Shown here: positions 33,431 through 42,084 of the stretch, piece by piece | Layout: every line of letters starts with the position of its first letter | How positions within the stretch are numbered: the first letter of the stretch is position 1 | Source: Streptomyces sp. NBC_00576 | GTDB lineage: Bacteria > Actinomycetota > Actinomycetes > Streptomycetales > Streptomycetaceae | Direction: 5' to 3' | Length of the DNA stretch: 64,000 bases | NCBI RefSeq assembly: GCF_036345175.1 | Contig: NZ_CP107780.1 | Location: 2,852,001 to 2,916,000, forward strand | Translations under genes and position numbers: made by a program | The notes under the pieces: generated by a model | Told to the model about the DNA's origin: nothing | The model's input: only the letters and a program-made list of their open reading frames with translations | Databases searched by the model: none

Positions 33431-34082
33431 CAGACGTCAATCTAACGCCCCGACAAGGGGAGTTCACGGCTCGACCGGCCTTGGAGTCCGAGTATCTGTA
33501 CGGATGGTGGCGCGCGGAGGGTCCCAGGAACCCCAGGCCGTGTCGGTCACGAGGCGCCCGTGGTCCAACCGTGGCGGAAACGTTTCGAGGGACGCCCACG
33601 CGACGGATACGAACTGGCCCGCGCCACACATCAGCGGGCCCGCCCCCTCGGCTCACCGACCGCCGTCGTCGAAATAGGTGTACGCCGTGGTGGCGCCCAG
33701 CGCATCCGTGGTCGAGGCAAGGCGGTCTGCCGACCGCGAGGGCGCCTCGCTTCCCTGTGGAGATCGACCTCGGCCAGATCTGATCACGCGCTGCTCAGCG
33801 GCCGGCAGCTCGTGAACGATGCGTGAGCGGACGGCCCGATACAGGGCGGCATAAGACGGATCAAGTGGCTCGCCGGGTGCGCTTCTGACCAGGGGAAACA
33901 AGCGGCAATAGCGAACTGTGCGGAATACCGAGCATGGGGTGATTCGCCCAGTTATGCTATTAATGGTTACATTTCTACAGGTTACGGGCTGCAGCCGCCT
34001 CCATCGGCCGCCCGGGTACGGCCGCCAGCGAGCCAAGTGAGCGCCAGGGGCAGGGGTTCGAAGCCGGTAGGAGGCGAGTGAC
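33431..34082. other. Intergenic stretch at the left edge of the accessory island
   Basis: Apart from the RHS fragment no coding region is supported in these 652 bp. The part from 33880 to 33985 is markedly A/T-richer than its surroundings (for example TTAATGGTTACATTTCTAC), as expected for a promoter region of the downstream regulator or for foreign DNA. Confidence 0.5.
33653..33730 (-). pseudogene. RHS/YD-repeat fragment
   Basis: The minus strand reads DRLASTTDALGATTAYTYFDDGGR and then stops. TDALGATTAYTY-DxGR is the signature of a YD/RHS repeat, found in polymorphic toxins and wall-associated proteins. Only one unit remains, without start or flanking repeats, so this is a scrap of a lost gene. 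Confidence 0.5.
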
Positions 34083-36350
34083 GTGACCGTACCGGTGTCC
34101 CGAACGGACAGCCTGCCTCAGGCGTTCACCACGTTCGTGGGCAGGCGCCACGATATCGCCGAGGTCCGCCGCCTCCTCGGCTCGGCGCGGCTGCTGACTC
34201 TCACCGGGGTGGGCGGCGTGGGCAAGACGCGCCTGGCGCTGGAAGTGGCCACCTCGGCCAGGAATGCCTTCCCCGACGGGACGTGGCTGGTCGACGTGGG
34301 AGCGGTGCGGGACCCTTCGGCGGTGGCAACCGCTGCCGCCACCGCTGGGGGCATCGTGGATCTGGGCGCCAGATCCGCCCTCGGTACGCTCGCCGAGCAT
34401 CTGGCCGAGCACCGGGCGCTGATCGTGCTTGACAACTGCGAGCATCTGCTCGACGCCTGCGCCGAGTTGGTGGGCACGCTGTTGTCGGCCTGCCCTGAAC
34501 TGACCGTACTCGCGACGAGCCGCCAGACGCTCGGCATCGCCGGTGAGAATGTGTTCACCGTGCTGCCCTTGAAGGTTCCGGACGAAGCGGTCGAACTCCT
34601 GCGAGACCGTGTCTCCGCCGTACGGCCCGACTTCCGGATCACCGGCGCGAATTGGGACGCGGTCACCCGGCTGTGCGCCGACCTGGACGGGCTGCCGCTC
34701 GCCATCGAGTTGACCGCGTCCCGGCTGCGTACGCTCACCGTCGAACAGGTCGTGGAGCGGCTGGCGGACCGTTTCGCGCTGCTCACCGGCGGCAGCCGGA
34801 CCGCGGGACCCCGGCAGCGGACCCTGCGCGCGGCGATGGACTGGAGTTACGAGCTGTGCTCGCCGACCGAGCGGCTGCTGTGGAACCGGCTGTCGGTCTT
34901 CGCAGGTGGCTTCGCACTGGACGCGGCGGAGGACGTCTGCGCCGGAGAAGCCATCCCCGCTCAGGAGGTGCTGGACCTCCTCGACCGGCTGGTCGTCCAG
35001 TCCGTCGTCATGCTCACCGAGCACGAGGGCCTGCACCGTTACCGGCTGCTGAATACCATCCGCGAGTACGGCCGGGGGCGGCTCGCCGAGTCCGGCGAGG
35101 AGGAGCACCTGCTGCGGCGGCATCGCGACTTCCACCTGGCCCTGGCGGAACGCGTCGCCGACGGCTGGTACGGGCCCGGCCAGGAGGAGGCCCTGACCCG
35201 ACTGCGTGCCGAGCACTCCAATCTGCTGGTCGCGCTGGCTCGCGACGACGACCCGCAGGCCACGCTCGCGCTGGCCGCGGCGCTGCGCTTCCACTGGTGC
35301 GTCGGCGGATTCCTCGCCGAAGGGCGACGGCAGCTCGACCGTGCGCTCGCCGCCGCGCCCGAACCCACCCCCGCCCGTGCCCGGGCGCTCTGCGCCGCGT
35401 CCTGGGTGGCGCTGCTGCAGGCCGACCATGCGGCGACCGACCTGTGGCTGACCGAGGCAGGAGAGCTGGGCGAGCTGCAGGACGATCAGGTGGTACGCGC
35501 CTACGTCGTGGGCCTTCGCGGCTCATCGGCGATGTTCCAGGGACGTCTGGCGGAGGCCGTCCCCCTGTTCGAACGCGCGATCGCCGCCCACACGGCGGCC
35601 GAGGGGGAAGCCTCGGCGGTCTTCCAGCTGTTCCAGTTGGCGGCGGTGCAGATGTGCACGGGAAATCCGCGTGGGGTGGAGACCGGCCGACAGACGGTCT
35701 ACTTGGCGCAGGCGCACGGTGAGCGGTGGGCGCGCGCGCATGCGCTGTGGGCACTGAGCTGGGACGCCTGGAGGCATGGTGACCGCGAGGAGCCCCTGGT
35801 GATGATCCGGGCCGCGCTCGAGATCGAGCGCGGTTTCAACGAGCCGCTCACCACCGCGCTGATGCTGGAGACGCTCGCCTGGATCGTCGCTTCCCACGAG
35901 GAGTACGAACGAGCAGGTCGGCTCATGGGCTCCGCGCGCAGGCTGTTGCGCGACCTGGGTGTGGACATTTACGCGTTCGGTCCACGGACGGCCGAGGACC
36001 ACGGACGGTGCGAGGAGTCGGTCGTACGAGCACTGGGTCCGGAAGCGTACGAGAGGGCACTCTCGATCGGCGGCAGTCACGACAGTCCCGGCCGAGCCAT
36101 CGACCATGCCCTGGATCCTGGCGCCGAACCGGCGGTTCCGGTCACCGCCCCCGGTCCTTTGACACCTCGGGAACTGGAGGTGGCCGCGATGGTGGCCAGG
36201 GGCATGAGTAGCCGGCAGATCGCCGCCAGACTGGTCCTGTCGCTGCGCACGGTCGACTTCCACGTCGGGAACATCCGTACCAAGCTCGGCTTTCGAACCC
36301 GCGCGCAGATCGCGGGCTGGTGGGTGTCGACCCAGGGGCCGACGGAGTGA
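34083..36350 (+). CDS. NB-ARC ATPase transcriptional regulator with LuxR-type HTH
   Basis: A 755-residue STAND-type regulator. The P-loop LTGVGGVGKTRLALEVA lies at about residues 38–54, with LIVLDNCEHLLDA as Walker B and LDGLPLAIELTASRL as the NB-ARC GLPL motif. A tetratricopeptide-like helical middle follows, and residues ~690–750 form a LuxR/GerE helix-turn-helix (LTPRELEVAAMVARGMSSRQIAARL…VDFHVGNI). Such proteins hold an effector-gated switch and often regulate adjacent genes. It converges on the lectin/toxin operon. GTG at 34083 is the start. Confidence 0.9.
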   Translation: MTVPVSRTDSLPQAFTTFVGRRHDIAEVRRLLGSARLLTLTGVGGVGKTRLALEVATSARNAFPDGTWLVDVGAVRDPSAVATAAATAGGIVDLGARSALGTLAEHLAEHRALIVLDNCEHLLDACAELVGTLLSACPELTVLATSRQTLGIAGENVFTVLPLKVPDEAVELLRDRVSAVRPDFRITGANWDAVTRLCADLDGLPLAIELTASRLRTLTVEQVVERLADRFALLTGGSRTAGPRQRTLRAAMDWSYELCSPTERLLWNRLSVFAGGFALDAAEDVCAGEAIPAQEVLDLLDRLVVQSVVMLTEHEGLHRYRLLNTIREYGRGRLAESGEEEHLLRRHRDFHLALAERVADGWYGPGQEEALTRLRAEHSNLLVALARDDDPQATLALAAALRFHWCVGGFLAEGRRQLDRALAAAPEPTPARARALCAASWVALLQADHAATDLWLTEAGELGELQDDQVVRAYVVGLRGSSAMFQGRLAEAVPLFERAIAAHTAAEGEASAVFQLFQLAAVQMCTGNPRGVETGRQTVYLAQAHGERWARAHALWALSWDAWRHGDREEPLVMIRAALEIERGFNEPLTTALMLETLAWIVASHEEYERAGRLMGSARRLLRDLGVDIYAFGPRTAEDHGRCEESVVRALGPEAYERALSIGGSHDSPGRAIDHALDPGAEPAVPVTAPGPLTPRELEVAAMVARGMSSRQIAARLVLSLRTVDFHVGNIRTKLGFRTRAQIAGWWVSTQGPTE

Positions 36351-36381
36351 ACACCGGGCGAGCATCCCGTTGACCTCGATC

Positions 36382-36424
36382 AGGTGCGACGGTCCGCCGG
36401 CAGAGCCGGCGGACCGTCGCACCT
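36382..36424. terminator. Perfect 20-bp bidirectional terminator
   Basis: Positions 36382–36401 pair exactly with 36405–36424 around an AGA loop, between the convergent regulator (stop 36350) and lectin gene (stop 36451). Confidence 0.88.
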
Positions 36425-36450
36425 ACGGAGGGACACTTCCGCTCAGGCCA

Positions 36451-37887
36451 TCAGCTGTTGACCAGCACGATGTCCCACTTCTGGCAGTTGTTGCCGTAAG
36501 AGGTCCACTGGCGGACCAGAGCGCCGTCGGCCGCCGAACAGTCCTTCACGTCCATGGCCAGGCCGTTCTTGACGTTGGTGATGGTGTAGTGGCCGTCGGC
36601 CTCGGCGAAGTCCCACTTCTGGCAGGCATTGTCGGCGGGGGTTGCCAGGCCCATCAACGCGCCGGTCGATGTTGCGCAGTTGAGGTTCTCCAGGACCTTG
36701 CCGCTCTTGACGTTGGTGATGGTGTAGTGGCCGTCGCTCGTGGCGTCGAACTGCCACTGCTGGCAGGTGTCGTTCAGCGAGGCCCACTGGTTGATCCCGG
36801 TCCCGGTACCGCAGCCCTCCGCGTTGAGGGCCTTGCCGCTGTTGACGTTGATCATCCGGACGTTGTTGGTCGGGCTGGGCTTGATCGTGATCATGCCGGG
36901 ATATGCGCTGAGTAGCGCGTTGGTGGCCGACGACGGAGCACCCGTGAGCACCACGATCCGGTCGCTCTGGCCGTCGTAGCGGGCGAACGTGTTGAAGGTG
37001 TCGTCACCGCTGGGCGCGAGCCGTTCGTAGGCGGCCTTGATGACCTCCGTCATTTTGTCGGAGGTGAACAGCACACTGCGTGCGGTGTTGGGGGTGGGCC
37101 AGTTGCTCGGCGCGCTTCCGCCGGCGTCGGTCCAGTTCGTCGGCTTCGGGAGGTTGTGGATGTCGCCGACGTAGTCCTTCGGGAAGATGACCACCGGCCC
37201 GATATTGGCGTCGACGAAATACGAGAGGGCGCAGTTGAAGCCGGCCAGCTCCTGCAGCTGGGTCAGAGGGTCCGAGAGGTACCCCGACGCGAGTGGACCG
37301 TCTGCCGGATTGCAACTGGGGATCTGCGGTGCGGCGGCCGTTTGCCTCTGGATGACGAGCTTGCCGGAGTACTTGGCGGCCAGCGGGTCGGTGACCGAGG
37401 CCGGGGCAGTGGTCTGCAGCACCACCCGGTCGGTCGGCCCGTCGAAGCCCGCGAAGACGTCGTACGTCAGGTCACCGTCGGGTTGCACCGCGTCGTAGAC
37501 CGAGCTGATGACGGTCTGGAGCTCGTCGATGGTGAAGAGTACGCTCCTCGCGGTGTGGGGCTTTGGCCAGCTGGTGGGGGTCTGCCCGGAGGAGTCCTTC
37601 CAGCCCGCTGGTGGTTGCAGGTTGTCGATGTCGTCGGTGTGGTCCTTCGCGAAGATGATCACCGGCCCGATGTTGGGGTCCTCGAAAGCGGCGATGGCGT
37701 CTTCGTTCGCGGCCAGGGCCTCCACCTGCTCCCAGACGGTGTCCGCGTCGGCGGCTCGCGCGGGGGCGGCGAAGGTCAGCGTACTGGCGGCCAGCAGGGC
37801 CAGGGTGGCAAGGAGACCGCCGCGGACCCGCCGACGGGGCGAGACGCCGGTCCGGACCGGCGCTCTTCGCTTGTTGTTCGTCACCAT
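36451..37887 (-). CDS. Secreted protein with duplicated domain and C-terminal ricin-type lectin; putative toxin B component
   Basis: A 478-residue exported protein: signal peptide cleaved near PARAADA, two copies of a ~110-residue domain (about 72–180 and 228–336; both contain NIGPVxIFxKD, DIxNL, NTARSVLF/HTARSVLF and a DxFxxxDGxxDR core), then one ricin B-type beta-trefoil (342–474) with three QxW motifs, CQQWQF, CQKWDF and CQKWDI. The trefoil should bind sugars. I do not recognise the duplicated domain; it distantly recalls protease pro-domains. It directly follows the ADP-ribosyltransferase gene. ATG at 37887 follows AAGGA; an ATG at 37947 would overlap the toxin stop (ATGA). Confidence 0.85.
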   Translation of the reverse strand: MVTNNKRRAPVRTGVSPRRRVRGGLLATLALLAASTLTFAAPARAADADTVWEQVEALAANEDAIAAFEDPNIGPVIIFAKDHTDDIDNLQPPAGWKDSSGQTPTSWPKPHTARSVLFTIDELQTVISSVYDAVQPDGDLTYDVFAGFDGPTDRVVLQTTAPASVTDPLAAKYSGKLVIQRQTAAAPQIPSCNPADGPLASGYLSDPLTQLQELAGFNCALSYFVDANIGPVVIFPKDYVGDIHNLPKPTNWTDAGGSAPSNWPTPNTARSVLFTSDKMTEVIKAAYERLAPSGDDTFNTFARYDGQSDRIVVLTGAPSSATNALLSAYPGMITIKPSPTNNVRMINVNSGKALNAEGCGTGTGINQWASLNDTCQQWQFDATSDGHYTITNVKSGKVLENLNCATSTGALMGLATPADNACQKWDFAEADGHYTITNVKNGLAMDVKDCSAADGALVRQWTSYGNNCQKWDIVLVNS

Positions 37888-37902
37888 GCGATTTCCTTCA
37901 TC

Positions 37903-37934
37903 TCGGAGGTTTGTCCTTTCGGAGGTTTGTCCTT
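37903..37934 (-). repeat. Two perfect 16-bp tandem copies in the lectin-gene leader
   Basis: TCGGAGGTTTGTCCTT occurs at 37903–37918 and again at 37919–37934, just 5' of the lectin ribosome-binding site in the toxin–lectin junction. Because 16 is not a multiple of three, it argues that this stretch is leader, not coding. Confidence 0.9.
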
Positions 37935-37943
37935 TCACTTCTG

Positions 37944-38888
37944 TCATCCCCCCTGCCTGTCACAACGGTTGTAATAGGTACAACCTCCGGTGTACGGGTT
38001 CGCAGGAGGGGGGGGAGTGTTCAGGTCCGAGTTGTAGGAGAAATTGGCACCCGTGTCATTTCCGGGGTTATAGATCACCGGCGCAGTCCCGTAGCTGCCA
38101 TTTATGATGTAGCGGTCTTCTGTGAACGTGACGGTTTCCAGGGCCATGAGGTCCCCGGTCGTCGTACGCCCGGTCATCCGGTAGACATGGACTCCCCGGA
38201 TCGCTTCGCGCGGAATCCGATGGACGTAGGCCCATTCGTCTTGATGGGCATACCGGTTGGCGAAGTTTGCGTCCCCGCGGAACTGATCGGGCACGTACAG
38301 CGCGTTCCTGGCATACCGGGCGTCGATGTCATAGATATAGCTCTCAGCGGATACCCACTGACGGCTGGGGCAGACTGCCGGGAAGTATCTGGATAGAAAC
38401 CCCCGCCTCGCGTTGTATGCAGCCTGCAACTGCGCACAGTGCGTTCGGGCAGCAGCTGACAGATTGACTCCACCCTGGCTACGCGCGAACGGTATAGCCT
38501 CGGCTCGCGTCCCAGTCGTCGAAATGTAGTTGCTGTTGTGCGCCCGGTCGCCCTCGACATGCAGGCGAAGATTGTTGTTGTTTCCCCGCGACCTGAAGCC
38601 GTGGGTGAATATCTCGTACGGCGTTCGGGCGTCACCGCGATACAGCGTCGCCGGCATCGTCCTCTCATTCTGAATGTCGGAGTTGTGCAAGTTGGGGCAG
38701 GATGCCCCTGTCCCCGAAGAGGAGCCTCCAGGGCAAGTTCCCCTGAGGGGGGTTACGGCCTCTGCCTTCGTGGTCCCCAGCGGGAATTGGAGCAATGCGA
38801 TGGCCAGAAGGGCCAGGAGGAGCGCCTGGACAACAGGATTCCTGATTGCCCTATGCCTTCCTGCGTGTAGCGTGATTCGCTTGATCAT
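37944..38888 (-). CDS. Secreted pertussis-toxin-S1-like mono-ADP-ribosyltransferase
   Basis: A 314-residue exported protein. A signal peptide (hydrophobic residues 19–36, cleavage near KAEA44) precedes an R-S-E class ADP-ribosyltransferase fold: Arg84 in LYRGDARTPYEIFTHGF, His110 in NNNNLRLH, STT at 123–125 in NYISTTGTRAE, YIYDIDARYARN, and the Q-x-E motif Gln216-Asp-Glu218 in HQDEWAYVHRIPREAI. The spacing and words such as IFxxGFxxxGNN and HRIPxExIRxV match the pertussis toxin S1 subunit most closely, with scabin/pierisin-type enzymes as the alternative. NAD is the inferred donor; the target is unknown. GGAG precedes ATG 38888. Base composition is lower in GC than the neighbours. Confidence 0.87.
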   Translation of the reverse strand: MIKRITLHAGRHRAIRNPVVQALLLALLAIALLQFPLGTTKAEAVTPLRGTCPGGSSSGTGASCPNLHNSDIQNERTMPATLYRGDARTPYEIFTHGFRSRGNNNNLRLHVEGDRAHNSNYISTTGTRAEAIPFARSQGGVNLSAAARTHCAQLQAAYNARRGFLSRYFPAVCPSRQWVSAESYIYDIDARYARNALYVPDQFRGDANFANRYAHQDEWAYVHRIPREAIRGVHVYRMTGRTTTGDLMALETVTFTEDRYIINGSYGTAPVIYNPGNDTGANFSYNSDLNTPPPPANPYTGGCTYYNRCDRQGG

Positions 38889-39739
38889 GTGTGCTCCGAT
38901 TTGGCTAGGAGTACTCAAGAGCCCGAGTGCGGAGGTTGCCTTTCGGGCGGTAGGCCGCCCGTCCACAGGTGGCCGTATATCCGCATCGGGCTGATGGGAC
39001 CGGTGTCGAACGAGCGGCTGCCGAGCGGAATCGCAAACGACTGCCTGTGCGGCGGACAGCCCATGCCGCCGACGTGTCATGTCGGCAGTCATCTGTCCAC
39101 GCCGCAAGCATCGGGGCAGCGCCGCCCCCCAGGTACTGGTAGTTCTACGAGGTCAGCGGCGAAACGCGCATGAAGACAGGGCCTCCTGGTAGCTCGGGGG
39201 TGCGCGACCCCATTCCGAGCGGTTCCCGGAGACCCTGTTGCCGTTGTTGTACGCGCCCGAGCCCATTCACTTCAACTCGCCCGCCGTGTCGCGCGATTGG
39301 CTCGCGCCCGCGTGCGGCAACGGCCGATCGTCCGGATCGGGTGCGCCGGTATCCGTCGGAGATGACGGACGCGGAATGGGCGGCCATCCGGCCGTTGTTG
39401 CCGGTACCGGCCTGGCTTCATGGGCGGGCGGACGGCCCGAGGCCTACTGTGACCGGCAACTGCTGGACCGATGAACGATCACGAGCGGAAGGCAAAGCTG
39501 CGGGAATTTCTTCACAGGTCACCACAAGATCACCACCCACGCCCGGACAGGCCTACACCTCACGTACCCCACCCCTGTCCATCAAGGCCAAGGACACACC
39601 CCCACCACTCCCAAACGGTGCATGCCCGCCCCCGCCCCCCAGGCCTAGCCTGCGAAGAGAGCCGCGGCGAAAACCCCGCGCCGGCCCCACCCGCAGCCCC
39701 ACGCCAGTCCCGCGTCCGTCACGCCCCCAGGAGCCCCTC
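38889..39739. other. Intergenic stretch between toxin operon and gabT
   Basis: An 851-bp region with no intact gene. It contains the toxin promoter region, the frameshifted transposase remnant at about 39339–39474, and the gabT leader. Composition is mixed, consistent with a junction between acquired and core DNA. Confidence 0.6.
39339..39474 (+). pseudogene. IS5-family transposase N-terminal remnant, frameshifted
   Basis: The plus strand reads VRRYPSEMTDAEWAAIRPLLPVPAWLHGR, the typical N-terminus of IS5-group transposases in Streptomyces, then the reading frame shifts and continues as GGRPEAYCDRQLLDR before a stop. The remaining ~200 residues, including the DDE catalytic domain, are absent. 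I could not find terminal inverted repeats. Confidence 0.75.
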
Positions 39740-41074
39740 ATGACCTCCCTCCCCCAGGAGCGCCGCCTAGTCACCGCCATCCCCGGCCCGAAGTCGCAGG
39801 CGCTCCAGGCCCGACGTCTCGCCGCCGTCGCGGCCGGTGTCGGCTCGGTGCTGCCCGTGTTCACCGCGCGGGCGGGCGGCGGGATCGTCGAGGACGTCGA
39901 CGGGAACCGGCTGATCGACTTCGGGTCCGGCATCGCCGTGACGTCGGTCGGTGCGAGCGCCGAGGCGGTCGTGCGCCGGGCGACGGCCCAGCTCGCCGAC
40001 TTCACGCACACCTGTTTCATGGTCACCCCGTACGAGGGGTACGTCGAGGTCGCCGAGGCGCTCGCCGAACTGACGCCGGGCGACCACGCCAAGAAGAGCG
40101 CCCTGTTCAACAGCGGTGCCGAGGCCGTCGAGAACGCGGTGAAGATCGCCCGCGCCTACACCAAGCGGCAGGCCGTCGTCGTGTTCGACCACGGGTACCA
40201 CGGGCGCACGAACCTCACCATGGCTCTCACCGCCAAGAACATGCCGTACAAGCAAGGCTTCGGGCCGTTCGCGCCCGAGGTGTACCGCGTACCGGTCGCC
40301 TACGGCTACCGCTGGCCCACCGGCCCGGAGAACGCCGGTCCCGAGGCCGCCGCGCAGGCGATCGACCAGATCAGCAAGCAGGTCGGGGCGGACAACGTCG
40401 CCGCGATCATCATCGAACCGGTCCTCGGCGAGGGTGGCTTCATCGAGCCCGCGAAGGGCTTCCTGCCGGCCGTTCGCCAGTTCGCCGCCGACAACGGCAT
40501 CGTCTTCGTCGCCGACGAGATCCAGTCCGGGTTCTGCCGGACCGGTCAGTGGTTCGCCTGCGAGGACGAGGGCATCGTGCCCGATCTGATCACCACCGCC
40601 AAGGGCATCGCGGGCGGGCTGCCGCTCGCCGCCGTCACCGGGCGCGCCGAGATCATGGACGCCGCGCACGCGGGCGGCCTGGGCGGAACCTACGGCGGAA
40701 ACCCGGTCGCCTGCGCGGGCGCGCTCGGCTCGATCGAGACGATGAAGGAGCTCGACCTCAACGCGCGGGCCAAGCACATCGAGACCGTCATGAAGGCGCG
40801 GCTGGCCGCCATGGCCGAGAAGTATGACGTCATCGGCGACATCCGCGGCCGGGGCGCCATGATCGCCATCGAGCTGGTCAAGGACCGCACCACCAAGGAG
40901 CCCCACCCGGAGGCGACCGCGGCTCTGGCCAAGGCCTGCCATCAGGAGGGTCTGCTGGTCCTTACCTGTGGCACGTACGGCAACGTCCTCCGCTTCCTGC
41001 CGCCGCTGGTGATCGGCGAGGACCTCCTCAACGAGGGCCTCGACATCATCGAGCAGGCCTTCACCAGCATCTGA
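39740..41074 (+). CDS. gabT: 4-aminobutyrate aminotransferase
   Basis: A 444-residue class-III PLP aminotransferase. Motifs: FNSGAEAVENAVKIARAYT, FDHGYHGRTNLTMALT, the PLP-contact Asp in FVADEIQSGFCRTG, and the Schiff-base Lys in ITTAKGIAGGLPLAAV. Sequence and length fit GABA:2-oxoglutarate transaminase, giving succinate semialdehyde. AGGAG precedes ATG 39740. With the two aminobutyraldehyde-type dehydrogenases and polyamine importer of this window it completes the putrescine-to-succinate route. A hairpin follows at 41128. Confidence 0.93.
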   Translation: MTSLPQERRLVTAIPGPKSQALQARRLAAVAAGVGSVLPVFTARAGGGIVEDVDGNRLIDFGSGIAVTSVGASAEAVVRRATAQLADFTHTCFMVTPYEGYVEVAEALAELTPGDHAKKSALFNSGAEAVENAVKIARAYTKRQAVVVFDHGYHGRTNLTMALTAKNMPYKQGFGPFAPEVYRVPVAYGYRWPTGPENAGPEAAAQAIDQISKQVGADNVAAIIIEPVLGEGGFIEPAKGFLPAVRQFAADNGIVFVADEIQSGFCRTGQWFACEDEGIVPDLITTAKGIAGGLPLAAVTGRAEIMDAAHAGGLGGTYGGNPVACAGALGSIETMKELDLNARAKHIETVMKARLAAMAEKYDVIGDIRGRGAMIAIELVKDRTTKEPHPEATAALAKACHQEGLLVLTCGTYGNVLRFLPPLVIGEDLLNEGLDIIEQAFTSI

Positions 41075-41127
41075 CGCGCCCTCGGCTCCCGCCGTCCCTC
41101 CACACCACTCGCTCATACCGGCCGACC

Positions 41128-41154
41128 GGCCCGGATTCCGCTTTTTTCCGGGCC
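41128..41154 (+). terminator. Hairpin downstream of gabT
   Basis: GGCCCGGA (41128–41135) pairs with TCCGGGCC (41147–41154); the loop carries a run of T. A modest terminator candidate 54 bp after the gabT stop. Confidence 0.5.
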
Positions 41155-41256
41155 AGTGAGGGCACCGTCAGAGCGTGTGAAGAAGGTGTGCGAGGTGGAT
41201 GGCGGGATGTCGTTCAGCCTGTTTCAGCCCCCTCCCCTGCCGTAGGTTCTATCCAG

Positions 41257-42084
41257 ATGAGAGATACACCCCGCCCGCAGGAAACTGTGGGTGGCACCTG
41301 GTCGGGGCCTCCCCAGCTTCGATCCGGTCGTGCCCTCGCGCACACAACCGGAGCTTCCGGCTCCGGGTCTCCTCACCGATCGGACAGTCGCCCGCCCCAA
41401 ACCCCCCGGGGCGTGCGACGATCCGATCTGATCGGCCACCCCGAAGCGACCCCCCCTGCTTCGGGGTGGCCGACCTCTCGGAGTCTCCTCTCCGTCCTGA
41501 CCCTCGCGGTCCTCCTCTTCGCGCTGATCACCTGGCAGGTCGCCGTCCACGGCCCCCTCGCCCGCGCGGACGAACGCCTCAGCGACTCACTCGTCCACCC
41601 GTCCCCCGGCTGGGCACTCCTCGCCGACCTCGGCAGCATCGTGGTCGCCGTTCCCGTCCTCCTCGTCGTCCTGGTGTACGTCGGTCTGCGCGCACGGCGG
41701 GCGGATACGGAGCGCTGGGGGCGGGAACCGGTCGCAGCAGGCGTGCTGATGGCGGCCGTACCGGCGATCGTCGTACCCATGAAGGAGCTCGTCGCCCGGG
41801 CCGGGCCGCCGGTGATGGGCCCCGGCACCGGGTTCTACCCCTCCGGTCACACCGCGACAGCCGTCGTGGCCTACGGCTCAGCCACACTGCTCCTGCTGCC
41901 GTGGCTGCGCCGTACGTACGCCCGTCGGCTCGTCCTGACCGGCTGTCTCGCCCTCAACGCCGCCGTCGCCGTCGGGCTGGTCGTCCGTGGTTTCCACTGG
42001 CCGCTGGACGTGGTGGCGAGCTGGTGCCTGTGCGGGGCGCTGCTGATCCTGCTGCGGCTGTTCGTCCGCAGGCCCTCACGCTGA
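41257..42084 (+). CDS. PAP2-family membrane phosphatase
   Basis: A protein of about 275 residues with an N-terminal polar, Pro/Ser-rich tail and five to six membrane helices. The PAP2 (type-2 phosphatidic acid phosphatase) active-site motifs are KELVARAGPP (a degenerate first motif), YPSGHTATA, and RGFHWPLDVVASW with the catalytic His. Likely substrates are lipid phosphates such as phosphatidic acid or undecaprenyl diphosphate. ATG 41257 is a reasonable start, with a TAGGTT -10-like hexamer just upstream; an in-frame GTG at 41188 is an alternative, so the N-terminus is uncertain. Confidence 0.85.
   Translation: MRDTPRPQETVGGTWSGPPQLRSGRALAHTTGASGSGSPHRSDSRPPQTPRGVRRSDLIGHPEATPPASGWPTSRSLLSVLTLAVLLFALITWQVAVHGPLARADERLSDSLVHPSPGWALLADLGSIVVAVPVLLVVLVYVGLRARRADTERWGREPVAAGVLMAAVPAIVVPMKELVARAGPPVMGPGTGFYPSGHTATAVVAYGSATLLLLPWLRRTYARRLVLTGCLALNAAVAVGLVVRGFHWPLDVVASWCLCGALLILLRLFVRRPSR

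Noticed and set aside
38905..39387. Short minus-strand frames upstream of the toxin
   Set aside because: Arg/Ser-rich, no ribosome sites and no recognisable motif; treated as non-coding.
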